Shown piece after piece: positions 47,202 to 57,604 of a stretch of 64,000 bases of DNA. Source of the DNA: Acanthochlamys bracteata. Taxonomy: Eukaryota > Streptophyta > Magnoliopsida > Pandanales > Velloziaceae. The notes below the pieces were generated by a model. That model was not told the origin of the DNA. It ran no database searches and saw nothing but the letters and a program-made list of their open reading frames with translations. The position numbers were made by a program, and so were the translations under genes. The stretch is taken from NCBI GenBank assembly GCA_019914995.1, contig CM034137.1:992001-1056000 (forward strand). Direction: 5' to 3'. The stretch's first letter is position 1. The number at the start of each line of letters is the position of its first letter.

Positions 47202-50172
47202 TGTCACGATCCAATCCGGCCGCGACCGGTTTAGACTAGACCTGTCTGGACAACAACCAAACTAGATCCAGTCTAGTAAGCCTGACCCAAAAATATCATA
47301 ACGGTTCACCAAACGTTTTCAAATAAATAAATAAAAAAAAATTCGACAGAACCTTCCCTATAATTTCAAATGGAAACCTGTACCATAATAATTCATTTGA
47401 TAACGATAAAACAAAACAAAAATAAACAAATACTTTCAATACCAAAACCAACCAAATAAAATATCTATGGGCTACCGGTAGCCACACTCACACCTATTAC
47501 ATCTCCAAAACTTTAATTTACAAAGCCAAAAAGATATAAGAGAAATACATATCTTAAGAAAATAACAGAGCCATCTATATGCCAAAATGAGCTATAAGTA
47601 CACGGATCTACCGTCAACGTGCTATATCAAAACTCAGTGCTATATCCTGTCAGCTCCCGCTAGTACCTGGAATATCCGAGAGAGGCCAAAGAAAGAAAAG
47701 GGATGAGCCGGACTCGGTGGTGAGGTGAAATAACAGTAATGCATCATTTAGGGCTTCTAATGCATTACCTAATTGTTTCAATCCTATCCGCTATATATGC
47801 AATGATGCAACGATTAGATCGGAACAAGCTCTATTGGGTCCTAAGTCGTCCCATACCAACCTAGTTCCCAATAAGAACGATACGGAGGGCTTTGACATAC
47901 AACAAATGCAGTCCATAAAATATCCCGCTATATTAACATGTAATAATATTCATTAGGTGCCATGTACTATGAGAACAAACTACATAGTTTATATTTCTTT
48001 CACTATGGCATCCTAAATACATAAAGTCCAACTATGCACGCTACAATACCTTTATGCATTCATACATGCGTCGTCCGTTATCCAAACATGTCTAATATGA
48101 TACCATACATGTTTGTCTATCTATATTCATGATGTAACACTAGTCAGGGAATCAGGAAGATAAATATATAATATAGAGGCGAGATCCAATCTCGGCTCGA
48201 CCCTACAAATCGGCTACTCTCCGCCGGTGGTGAGGTACAACTATTCGGGTGATCGAACCGGATGGGCGTGGTATCGCCCCCAGCGCATGGGCCTAAAAAT
48301 ACTATGGCCATAGGTGGGTGCCGCCCCACACCCAGTCGAGATCTCGATTCAGCCCCGACTCGCGCGCCGCGCAAAGACGACAGTGTCTATGCATAATAGG
48401 TCAATCAAATATGAGCCCCTACAGGCATTAGTCATAAGTCATATGCATATTCACATGGTGAACCGGGCTTAAAAGCCTCTACCGGATTTCAATCACAATC
48501 AATGCCCATGCATGTGTAGGTATATAAATATCACATGCTCTATACTTGGAATTCATATGCAAACAATATGTGAAGTCACCTTCACATATCTAAAATTACT
48601 ATGCATCATGATTACCATAATCATCACTTTTAATGAGCATGCTTTACAAGTGAAAAGTGCATTCAATGCAGAATCCCATATAGCATACGTAATGGTGCAT
48701 GCAATTTAATTCTACTACTTATCTGCAAAATCATTCGAATCACGTATAAACTAATTAAACATGCTAAGTCATTTACTAATGACATACTGATATACTTGTG
48801 ATATGATTATTATGCACATATATCACTCTAAACATACTAATATGTTAGTTCAAGTCTTCTAGTTGCTTAATATATGTCATAACTTGATATAGAGTTAAAG
48901 TATCTATATCTAGCCACTTTAATAACAAAAAATTATTGTCCAGTTTACAGGCCATCCGATATAGACGACATCCTATAGATCTCATATACTTGCATATCAC
49001 AAATTCTAGATTTTTACATGCAAACATGATATTCTCATCAATCATCCAACCTACTTTGTTTCTAGCATGCCTTTATAATTTCTATCGTTACCATAACCTT
49101 ACATAGTTATACATGCACAAGCACTTTATGGCATGAACGATCAATCATATTATATACTGAAGGTGGCAAGTCATGCCGGAGTTTCCAAAGCAAATGTTAC
49201 TTGCGTTAAAAACCTAACGATAAGCTAAGAAGAGAAGATTTAAGTAACCCTCACTGAAGGTCCTTGCAAAACCTCTTATCTATGGCTATTACCAATTCAG
49301 ATCATCCAACAAATTTCGCTTTTAATCCTATTACCAATATAAAACCACGCAATAAGTAATCTAGAGCAATTCTCCAGCAATAACTCATAATTCAAACACA
49401 TCGACTAATACTAAGCTAGCAACTAAGAATGCTTACCAAGAATCGAACAAGTCGATCGAGAAACGGACCTCACGTCGTGAGAGACGAACTTCGCCGATTA
49501 TCGATCAACTAGACATATAAAGTTAAATGGGTTATTCAGAGGTCAAAAACAAGTTCATCGACAAAAGAGAGCATTTGATCTCACCTAAACCGTTTGTTCA
49601 CTGGCTCGCGGATTCCGGCGAAAATTAGGTTCGGCGAACTTTCCGGCAAGAGAGAAATTAATAACGAAATGATCCTCAAGAGTGGTAGAGTTTAATAGAA
49701 CCGATGGTTAAACTAAAAAACCCTTTGCCGGTGTTTCGGAATCGCCATTTTACGACGGCTTGGAAGAAATCGTGCTCCTTCTCTCTTGAGGCGAAATCGA
49801 GCTCAATTGATGTAGGGGAAAATCTTCAGTGGGGTGAGGAGAAGGATTTTAGGAAGCGGCGTCAAGAAACGGCGGCGAATCAACGACGGACAAATTAGGG
49901 TTTTTGCTCGGCGGTGAAACAAAATTCAATCCGTGAAATTGAAGCAAGGAGAGCAAGGGGAGGGCTTGGAGATGCACGCAGGAGTAAGAACAAAGAAAAT
50001 AATGGCGCTGAGGAGGAGAAATTGCTGCCGGTGAGGGGGCAAACAAGGTGGTGTCGGGTGGAAGATGAAAAAAGAAAGGTGAGGAGAAAAATAAAAGAAG
50101 GAAACATTGCATAGTAAGGCCTCTAACTCCAACAATGGCTTAATTCAACCCACTACTAATCAGGCTGTTACA
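47202..50172. mobile_element. LTR-type fossil, probably a 3-kb solo LTR, in the 5' leader of copy C
   Basis: The element begins TGTCACGATCC and ends CTGTTACA, the TG...CA borders of an LTR. It is flanked by a perfect 5-bp target duplication TAGCC (47197-47201 and 50173-50177). No gag, protease, reverse transcriptase or integrase sequence is seen inside, and no internal pair of long direct repeats, so a single LTR left after recombination is the simplest reading. A Ty3/gypsy origin is likely from the TGTCACGA start but not proven. The GC-rich parts (48160-48380, 49600-50110) are consistent with LTR promoter and leader segments. The intact duplication suggests a fairly recent insertion. Confidence 0.75.
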
Positions 50173-50206
50173 TAGCCTCTGTGCAAAATAACTACTTAGC
50201 ATGGCC

Positions 50207-50215
50207 TTTTATATA
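50207..50215 (-). promoter_or_regulatory. Apparent TATA box of copy C, now beyond the LTR
   Basis: On the minus strand this reads TATATAAAA, preceded by GTTA and followed by GGCCATGC. The same layout (TATATATAG then AGGCATGC) lies upstream of copy E at 57338-57346. The right edge of the LTR fossil and its duplication is 30 bp downstream of the box, about where transcription would begin. Without the insertion the box would lie about 95 bp from the copy C start codon, comparable with 116 bp for copy E. Confidence 0.55.
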
Positions 50216-50550
50216 TAACTAAAGAAAGTTTGGTGTTCGACTAATAATTAATAACTAAAGAAAAGTGACGTCGACTAATAATTAATAACTAAAGAAAAGA
50301 AAAAAACTATATACTAGTTCAAAACACTAAATAATTTTTTCTTTGATGTTGACTAATAACTAATAATTAAAAAAAAGAATAATACTATATACTGCTAATA
50401 CTTATTTTGCAGCATTGCATCCGTGCTCTAAAACGTAACTTCAGTAATAGTCGCTGTATAGAAAAACTCTTAATTTTGTAACTTCAGTATTCACAGGCTG
50501 CATTGCTATTCTCAATCTAAAATTAGTAAGTAGCTACGGTTGTTTAAGGG

Positions 50551-51162
50551 CGGTTAAACCCACCAAATCAGTGTTCACTTGATCCAATCCAATGTGAGTT
50601 ATTAGTCCACCTTCAAATTAGTTAGTCTATTTTTTATTTGGACACCATGCTAAATCTCTACTATACTAATTCGATCCTAGTTCACTAAATTAATCTTTTT
50701 TTCATTCGGACCCATCAAGTCTTACACGCTACTAACACAAGCCTAGACTAACTTAGAAGCCCAATAATCTCCCCTCCAGCAACACGTCGAATGGCTTTAC
50801 ATTACCAAGCTCTGATACTAATTGTAGGATCGGATCTCCACACTAAAAATATTGGTCTATCTCTTAAGGATTAGTATCCTCTACTTATAAGCATATATAT
50901 ATATTTCAGCACCCAACCAATATAGAACTATTAAAAAATATGGGCTATTAAGCCCACCAAGATAGGGTCCACTTGGCCCAATTCACGATGAATTGCTAGT
51001 CTATCTCAAAATTAGCTAGTCTGTTTTTCATTTGGGCACCATTTCAGACTCTTACGCTACTATTCCGATCCTAACCCATCAAACTAATTCGTTTTTCACT
51101 TGGGCCCATTAAATTGTACACGTTATTAACCCAAATCTAACCTAATTTAGAGGTCCAATAGA
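50551..51162 (-). mobile_element. TRIM-like LTR fossil (non-coding miniature retroelement)
   Basis: Two direct repeats of about 220 bp or more lie at 50551-50767 and 50941-51162; the upstream repeat, in minus orientation, seems to extend to about 50823. Just inside it, on the minus strand, lies AGTATCAGAGCTTGG, close to the plant initiator-methionine primer site. A purine run GGAGGGGAGA (about 50777-50768) stands before the other repeat. Only about 55 bp separate repeat and repeat, with no coding sequence, as in TRIM elements. The element looks incomplete at one end. It is missing from the paralogous segment near 57945, so it arrived after that duplication. Confidence 0.65.
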
Positions 51163-51720
51163 ATTATTTTACCAACAAAATGTGAAGTATTTCTTGATGT
51201 ATGTGAGTTAGTGTAGGGATATTGGTGTTGGAATTGATCGCGACCACTTTATTACTAAGATTGTTTGCGAGTATTTATAAAAAAGTATTTTTTAAAATAA
51301 AAATATTTTTAGTTATATTTTAATAAATATATTATATTTTTATTTTAAAAAATAAATAAGTAATAATAAAATTTTATAATATAGATTCTTTTATTTTTAA
51401 TTTTTAAAATAAATTTATAGTATAAATTTATTTTAAAATATAAAATTATAAAAAAAGCTTCGTAGATTTGTCAGTTGCCTGCCTATCCTAATTATTCAAG
51501 ACTTGAAGCTAATCAGATGAGCCAGCGTCTCAAGTCTATTCAAGCATTTCAATTTGGATCCTGAAAAAGAAGTGTATTCTTAGAAAGAAAGGAAATGTCA
51601 AGCACGCATTGGAGTTAATTATCGCGATCTCAGCAAGACTATGAATAATCAAAACCGCAGTCGGTAGGATTTATCTATTCGAGAATGCAACTTCGCGGAA
51701 GCTCCATTTCCATCCCGTCT

Positions 51721-53930
51721 AAGTAGATGTTCTACATGGCTCTTTCATAAACAGTTGTGGTAATAAAGGCCATTTAGGTAATTTTTGATACGTTCGTTAC
51801 GTCCAGGATTACCTTGAGAATCTTCATCATCTGAATTAGTAACTATAACGACCATAATCATGCAACAAGATAACAGCATTAAAAATCTAACTCAGAAGAG
51901 TATATAGCAAAAATAACATCAACTATCTATTGCATAACCACACAACCAAATTTATGAAAGATAAAATCTCTGCAGTACATAACCAAATAGAGAGCATCAT
52001 CAAATATATATACATACATAATAAAAATATAGAAACCACATGCATATTTTCATAATTGCAACGATCCTCAGAGCCCTATACTATTGAAATTCAACAACCA
52101 TATGATAGGCTAACATTCAAGTCTCGAGAGGAAGTAGTATATAGTACATGGTGAGTGCAAAACTTCCTTATCTCGACTTGCCATCATATCTTGCAGCCAC
52201 AACAAAACGAAGTTCATTATCTTTTCAAAGTATACAAATATCTCCATGGCATGATTAATTCTTTAGTTAACAACTTGCGGCAAAAAAGAACGAAGGATCA
52301 CCAAGCATTAGACCAGACAGGTAACTAAGAATACGAAACATATCTTGGACGACAATGTCATGGTCCTTCTCCAAACTGATGTCGTTGCGCTTGTAATCTC
52401 AAGTCTCAACTGCATCAGCAACGCATTTGCAATGCACCAGTAAGCTAGTATTGCCGCTGTCACCTTCTTCTTTACCCTATGCTCTTTGTTACTAATTTCT
52501 GTTTCTTTCCTTATCCTCCCTTGAGTTTGTGTCACATCCGTAAGTTTTAGGTACTATATTAACATGCCTTGGTTAGTCATTGGGTTGTTCATCATATAAG
52601 GGTGCGTTTGTCCTCACGTTAAAAACTTACTTTTAAATTTTTTTTCGTTTCATATTTTTTAATATATATTTTATAAATATTTAAAAAATTTATTTAAAAA
52701 TTTAAATAATATAATAATAATATTTTTTTATTATATATTTTTTTTTAAAAATAAAAATAAAACTTATTTTTTTAAACAAAATATTTAAAAAAATTCATTT
52801 TATAAACAATTTAAAACGTACTTTAACACCATAATTTGGGAACCAAGTCGCAGTTGGCTGCAACATATAAGCAGAAACTAACATGTCTAGACCATCAGAA
52901 TGTGATAAACCTTTCTCATGAAACTTGGCGGCTTTAAATATTTCTACAAAGTAAAATCAAGTAACTTGTTAAAACTAATCATAAAACTTGTTTAAAATTC
53001 AACAAAATGCACTCTGAGATGTTACCTTAATTTTGAATTTGCTGCCACCGGTCATCATCAGAAGCAAAAATCGTCCCTTACGCAGTATCTCGAGCTAAGT
53101 CCAAACTCGTCACACACTAAACGATCTCCACATGATTCAATCTTCTTAAAGACTAACGGTTTTTTTAATTGGATCCTACTATATTTTAATTTTCCTTCAT
53201 CTTCGAATCGTCTAACGTATTATCCTAACCCATTTTTTTCTGAACTGAGTTGTGGGTCTACTCTTGTTCTCAACTTCGTCTGCACATATTTGTATAAATG
53301 TCATCTTACTTTTCTGTTTTTCTAAATATTATTCTGACTGTTTACATTAACTATAAAATAATAAAGGAATTAATTTCGTTAAGCAAAATAAAGCTAGCAT
53401 TTTTTTATCATGTATTTAAACATCAGTAGCAAATGAATACGAGAGTAACCTTATCTGCTTTAAATTGGAGAGTTTAATTGACGACATGCTTCAAAAAGAT
53501 TCCGTCTAATAAGCTTCTTGATACAAGAGTTGTTAATAATACAATCTAAAATTTTTTATTAAGAAAAAACTCAAATTGAAATCAATGAATACAGCCTTTT
53601 ACTGCTTGATAGAATTTTATTTAGATCTAGATTTCTTAAAATTTCTTATAGTTTTTCGAAAATAAGAATCAATACACATAATTTCAAACAATCGAAGGAG
53701 AAAGAAGACGAAAGATGGGAAGGAGACGGATGTGTGCTTTGGCTTCAACAAAACAAATGGAAAAGACGAGGAGCGAAGGGACTCCGGCGGTGAATCGTAG
53801 ATGGCTGTTTAGCAAATCCAAGGTAAATTTCTTACTTTTCATAAGAGAATAATTATCCAAGTTTTGATAAAGCTAATATGTATCATAAAATATGCAGAAG
53901 CTGCTAATAAAAAGCTACAAGCCAAAAGCA
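51721..53930. other. Spacer between the copy C upstream segment and copy D
   Basis: Mixed AT-rich sequence of 2.2 kb. It holds one MITE copy (52602-52830) and the 3' flank of copy D (about 53700-53930). Short minus-strand ORFs near 52308-52535 have no family resemblance. Positions 53690-53830 are less AT-rich (GGAGAAAGAAGACGAAAGATGG) but show no exon I can name. Confidence 0.5.
52602..52830. mobile_element. AT-rich MITE copy
   Basis: It begins GGTGCGTTTGTCC and carries the family core in the orientation of the 25398 copy (TATATATTTTATAAATATTT, TTATTATATATTTTTTTTT, AAACTTATTTTTTT). It ends AAAACGTACTTTAACACC, a loosely matching inverted end. Confidence 0.55.
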
Positions 53931-54295
53931 CTAGCAAACAAGCTCTAACAGAGTGTAGAATCCACCGACGGTGGTAAACGACGCCATTACCCAGACGACA
54001 ACCTTGAACACCATCGGCATAACTGCAGCTACTTTGTAAGAAAACACCACCGTCAGCGAGGACGCCAAAAACCACATTTCATCCTCGTTCTCTCCGGCGA
54101 GTCATCAAGGGCTGTTCCGAGCGACCGCAGAGCCCAGAACAGAAGCAAAAGATTCAAATAAGCGAAGACAACGAAGCCGACCGTCCATGGATCATCGATA
54201 GAGCGGTAGATCGCTGTAGCAGAGTTGAAGGTAAGAAAACCCCAACTGGAAATCTGTAAAATAGCATAACTGTTCTTATTGAACACATCCGGCAT
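53931..54295 (-). pseudogene. Small membrane protein, copy D: frameshifted (tentatively DUF6490)
   Basis: The ATG at 54295 gives MPDVFNKNSYAILQ, then GFLTFNSATAIYRSIDDPW and AYLNLLLLFWALRSLG, ending in frame 1 at RTRMK. The rest (WFLASSLTVVFSYKVAAVMP, VFKVVVWVMASFTTVGGFY, then TLLELVC and a stop at 53933-53931) continues in another frame. Compared with the paralogues (RLKYAVWLLAS in copy E), about 7 bp are missing right after the ATGAAA near 54078, which shifts the frame. All else is well preserved, so the loss looks recent. A truncated two-helix protein could still be made. A large MITE begins 94 bp upstream of the start. Confidence 0.78.
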
Positions 54296-54388
54296 AGTTT
54301 GCAGATCTTGAAGGTGCCAAAAGGTCACACAAGTTGCTGGCAGCACAAAGTTTATACTAGCACTATAGATGTGGATAGACATACCTTA

Positions 54389-55062
54389 GGCTTTGTTTGG
54401 ATGATAGATAGACATGGAGAAGGACGGTAAAGTAAATTATTTTTTCATGTCTACCTATGATCGGTAACATCTCATTAATGAAAAGAATGAGAAGCTGCTC
54501 TCTATTCTTTCCACTATTTAATAATTAAATATATATTTATCAAATTGATAGATACAGATAAAAAGAGAAATAAATTTATTTTATTTTTTATCTTTTCAAT
54601 TTTTAAAATATTTTTGATATTTATTTATAATTTAATATTTATTTTTTATTTAATATTTTTAATTAAGATATATTATTTTTTATTATAATAATTTAAAATT
54701 TTTGATATTTATTTAATTTTAATTAATGAGGAAATAATAAAATTATATGATTAGTTTTTATTTAACAATTGATATAAGTTTATAAAAAATTAATTTAAAA
54801 GTTATATTAATAAAGTTTATTTAGAATTATATTAATAAATTATTTAAAGTTATATTAATAAAAATAATATTAATATAAATAAATAAGGATATTTGAATTT
54901 TTATTAAAAATTTATTTTTATTATTCATTTATTTACCCATTTATTTAAATATAATTAATTTATTATTCTCACTGTATATTTAAACATCATAAAATTAATT
55001 AATTATTATTTTTTCTATTCGTTATTTTATTCTTATTTTTATTTATGAATTCAAATATACAC
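54389..55062. mobile_element. MITE-like element just upstream of copy D
   Basis: The left end GGCTTTGTTTGGATGATAG and the right end, inverted (AGTGTATATTTGAATTCATA), are loosely complementary. They are flanked by TTA on the left and TAA on the right, suggestive of the 3-bp TWA target of PIF/Harbinger elements. The interior is very A/T-rich. It starts 94 bp before the start codon of copy D, so it interrupts or replaces the proximal promoter. Confidence 0.5.
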
Positions 55063-55872
55063 TAAAGTTTCATAGGTACTTATGTTTGGTGTGCTGTGAT
55101 TTACGTGACATCTTACAAAGAACAGGAAGTTTCCTGGAAAATTCGGCGGTGACAACTTCAATAATGGCGCGACCGACGCGCAGTGAACGAGGTGTAAACT
55201 TTTTTGGCCTTTTGTTTTCGGTCAAGATAATGGATAATAATCACTAACTTTTTCTTTTCTTTAGGTTTTTTTTTTCTTTGAGAAAGATAGAAAGCACTGC
55301 GCATTGAGGACCATGCATATTGTGTTGTAGAAGGTGCACGTGAATTATATATAACTCCTTTGTGTCATTATTATAAAATAATTGCAGCTTCTCTAATGGT
55401 GATCTTTGTTTGCTTTAGAGATTTGATCGATTGGGTTTGGATCGAGATTAGAGAAGTGACCAATTAGAACCAAAGATCGTTCGGGGCTTACGAGGTAACA
55501 CATTTCATTATGCTTTTCCTGCACACTAAGATGGCTAACTTTTTCAATTTTTCTTCATTCTAATTCTAAAAGTTGTTTACGGTATTTTATAAAAAAAATT
55601 TATTTTAAAATATATGAAAATTTTATATTGTAAAATTTGATTATTATTAATAATTTAATATTTTATTATGTAAGTAAATTTGAGCTTAATTTTTAAAAAT
55701 TTAAAAATAAAGTTATAGTAAATAAAAATATAAAAGTAAATTTAAATTTAAAATTTAAAAATAATTTAGTTAAACTGAAATATACTCTAAGTTTCACTTC
55801 GTATTGCACATATAACAATAAATATTTGAGAGGGTCAGCATTGTGTTAACTGATATCTGACTTTTCAATTAA

Positions 55873-56120
55873 GGGCGTGTTTATCAATATTTTAAATTTA
55901 TTTTTTTTAAACTCATTTTTAATATAAAATATATATAAAAATTAAAATAAAATTTTTTTATTAATAAAATTTTTTAAAAATTTTATTTTTAAAACTTATT
56001 ATAAATATTATATTAATATATAATTTTATTTTTTATTAAATATTTTTAATTTTTAATTTGATTTTTTCAAGTGAGTTTTAAAAAAATTAACTTCATCTAT
56101 TTTTCTAAGTAAACACGCCC
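55873..56120. mobile_element. Tourist/PIF-type MITE with TAA target duplication
   Basis: A 248-bp element runs from GGGCGTGTTTATC to AGTAAACACGCCC. The terminal repeats match perfectly over GGGCGTGTTTA, and TAA flanks both sides (55870-55872 and 56121-56123). The interior is A/T-rich and non-coding. A related, more decayed copy lies at 63167-63366. Confidence 0.85.
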
Positions 56121-56832
56121 TAAGAAGTTTATGCTGTTGTGAATTGTGAGACCCTCGGTCGTTTCCTTTTTACAGTAGTGAATCTTCCTACTGCCATCTG
56201 AGGTGAGAGACCCTTGGTGTTTTCTTCATATTTGTGAGAGTTCTTTGCGTAACATTTTTCTTGCTTTTACTTATCTTCATGGTCTCTGTACAAGATAAAG
56301 AGACAGATAAACAACACATGAGCATAATCCCTATACAACCAAAGTTTTAATTAATTAATTAATTATTTATTTTTTTTGCTGACATTGTAATTATATAAGC
56401 AACTGTCTAAATTCTAGTTAAAGAGTTCAGTTTTGCAGTAAACATTAACCATGAAACTTAGAACCATAGAGCTAAACCGTAGAATAGGATAATTATAATT
56501 TATAGAATCATTTTAAAGACTATTTGGAGTATTTATAAAATAAAAATTTTTAAATAAAAATATTTTATTTTTGATAAATTAATTTTGTATTTATATCTCA
56601 ATAAAATAAAAATATAAGTAATAAGAAATTTTACTATATAAATTTTACTTAAAATTTTAAATAAATTTGTAAACTATTCTAATTAATTTATTAAAAAATA
56701 TAAATAGTTGATAAAAATTTATTTTAGAATGGAACGACGAACAGCTGTGCCAAATAAAATTGGTAACTTTCAAACTTTAAACTACAGTAAAGAACTTGCA
56801 CACAAAAGCACGAGATATAGTTCGCATAAAAT

Positions 56833-57222
56833 TTAGTGACCAGTTTTTTCTCCGTAAATAATGAGAGCATAAAACCCGCCCACGGTGGTAAAGGATGCCA
56901 TTGCCCAGACGATGACTTTCATCACCACGGGCATGATGCTGGCAACTTTGAAAGAGAAGGTAAAAGTAAGCACCGAAGCAAGCAGCCAGACTGCATACTT
57001 CAAGCGTGCTCTCCTCTCCGTTCCTTCCGGGGTTCTTTCGAATTGCCGAAGAGTCACAAACAGTAAAATAAGGTTTAGATACGAGCCAACGATGAAGGCA
57101 ATCGCCCAGGGATCGTCGACGGAACGGTAGATTGCCGTTCCGGAGTTGAAGGTCAGAAACCCCAAGCTGACGATTTGAAGGCAGGAAAACTTATCAATAT
57201 CTTGTCTGAAGACGTTGTTCAT
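56833..57222 (-). CDS. Small four-helix membrane protein, copy E (tentatively DUF6490)
   Basis: An intact single-exon ORF of 129 residues starts MNNVFRQDIDKFSCLQ. It has GFLTFNSGTAIYRSVDDPW (about 22-40), GSYLNLILLFVTLRQFERTP, a basic loop with ERRARLKYA, then VWLLASVLTFTFSFKVASIMP and VMKVIVWAMASFTTVGGFYA. Four hydrophobic helices are expected. It is most like copies B and D. A TATA box lies at 57338-57346, about 115 bp upstream of the ATG, with a MITE immediately behind it. Function is unknown; the intact frame and strong conservation of the family motifs suggest a working gene. Confidence 0.75.
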   Translation of the reverse strand: MNNVFRQDIDKFSCLQIVSLGFLTFNSGTAIYRSVDDPWAIAFIVGSYLNLILLFVTLRQFERTPEGTERRARLKYAVWLLASVLTFTFSFKVASIMPVVMKVIVWAMASFTTVGGFYALIIYGEKTGH

Positions 57223-57337
57223 GGCAGCAACAACAAGCAGGCAGATGTAATGGTGGTGAAGTGTGATAACTCATATATCAGCGTGGATTTACAGAGACAC
57301 CAGAGTTGCGGTTGCCGAGAAGGCTAGTAGCATGCCT

Positions 57338-57346
57338 CTATATATA
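57338..57346 (-). promoter_or_regulatory. TATA box of copy E, abutted by a MITE
   Basis: Read on the minus strand this is TATATATAG followed by AGGCATGC. The arrangement is shared with copy C (50207-50215). The MITE at 57347-57603 begins directly upstream of the box, so every upstream element is pushed about 260 bp away. Confidence 0.6.
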
Positions 57347-57603
57347 GGGCGTATTTCAAGCTGACGGAACTTCAATTTTTTTAGAGTTTCAGTAATTTTT
57401 TATATTTTAATTATAAATAAAATTTAAAATTTTAATTTTATACAAATAAAATTTAAATTTTATTATATTTATTTTTTGAATTTATTTCTAACTCACTTTA
57501 AAAATTAATTAAGTTATAAAAATTAAATTCTACTTTTAATTAATTTTTTAAAAAACTTTATTCCTATTTTTTATTTTTATGAAATTCAATTTAAAATACG
57601 CTC
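57347..57603. mobile_element. MITE inserted directly upstream of the copy E TATA box
   Basis: It begins GGGCGTATTTCAAGCTGACGG and ends AATTTAAAATACGCTC, a diverged relative of the 19837 and 25757 elements. In the paralogous segment of copy C the sequence runs straight from the TATATA stretch into CTAAAGAAAGTTTGGTG, so this MITE is an insertion specific to copy E. Confidence 0.65.
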
Positions 57604-57604
57604 T

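Larger units (their letters stand above)
50178..51720 (-). repeat. Upstream segment of copy C, paralogous to 57605-58965
   Basis: Long stretches match the region upstream of copy E in the same order. Shared blocks include GACTAATAATTAATAACTAA, TACTTATTTTGCAGCATTGC, AACGTAACTTCAGTAA, TTCACAGGCTGCATTGCTAT, ACCAACAAAATGTGAAGTAT, GTTGGAATTGATCGCGACCA, GTCAGTTGCCTGCCTAT, AATGTCAAGCACGCAT and TATTCGAGAATGCAACTTCG. The two copies differ by inserted elements: here the TRIM-like fossil at 50551-51162, there MITEs at 57347 and 58322 and an A/T block at 58590-58790. This shows that gene and promoter were duplicated together. Confidence 0.85.
54296..56832. other. Spacer between copies D and E
   Basis: It contains a large MITE-like element (54389-55062), a less AT-rich stretch at 55080-55500 that may be the displaced upstream region of copy D, a 248-bp MITE (55873-56120), a TTAA-rich run near 56345-56370 and an A/T block at 56500-56730. 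Positions 56731-56832 are the 3' flank of copy E. No gene is seen. Confidence 0.5.

Noticed and set aside
49704-50114. Overlapping ORFs on both strands near the end of the LTR fossil
   Set aside because: They lie inside the element in its GC-richer part, show no domain and have matching frames on both strands, as purine-rich sequence often gives.
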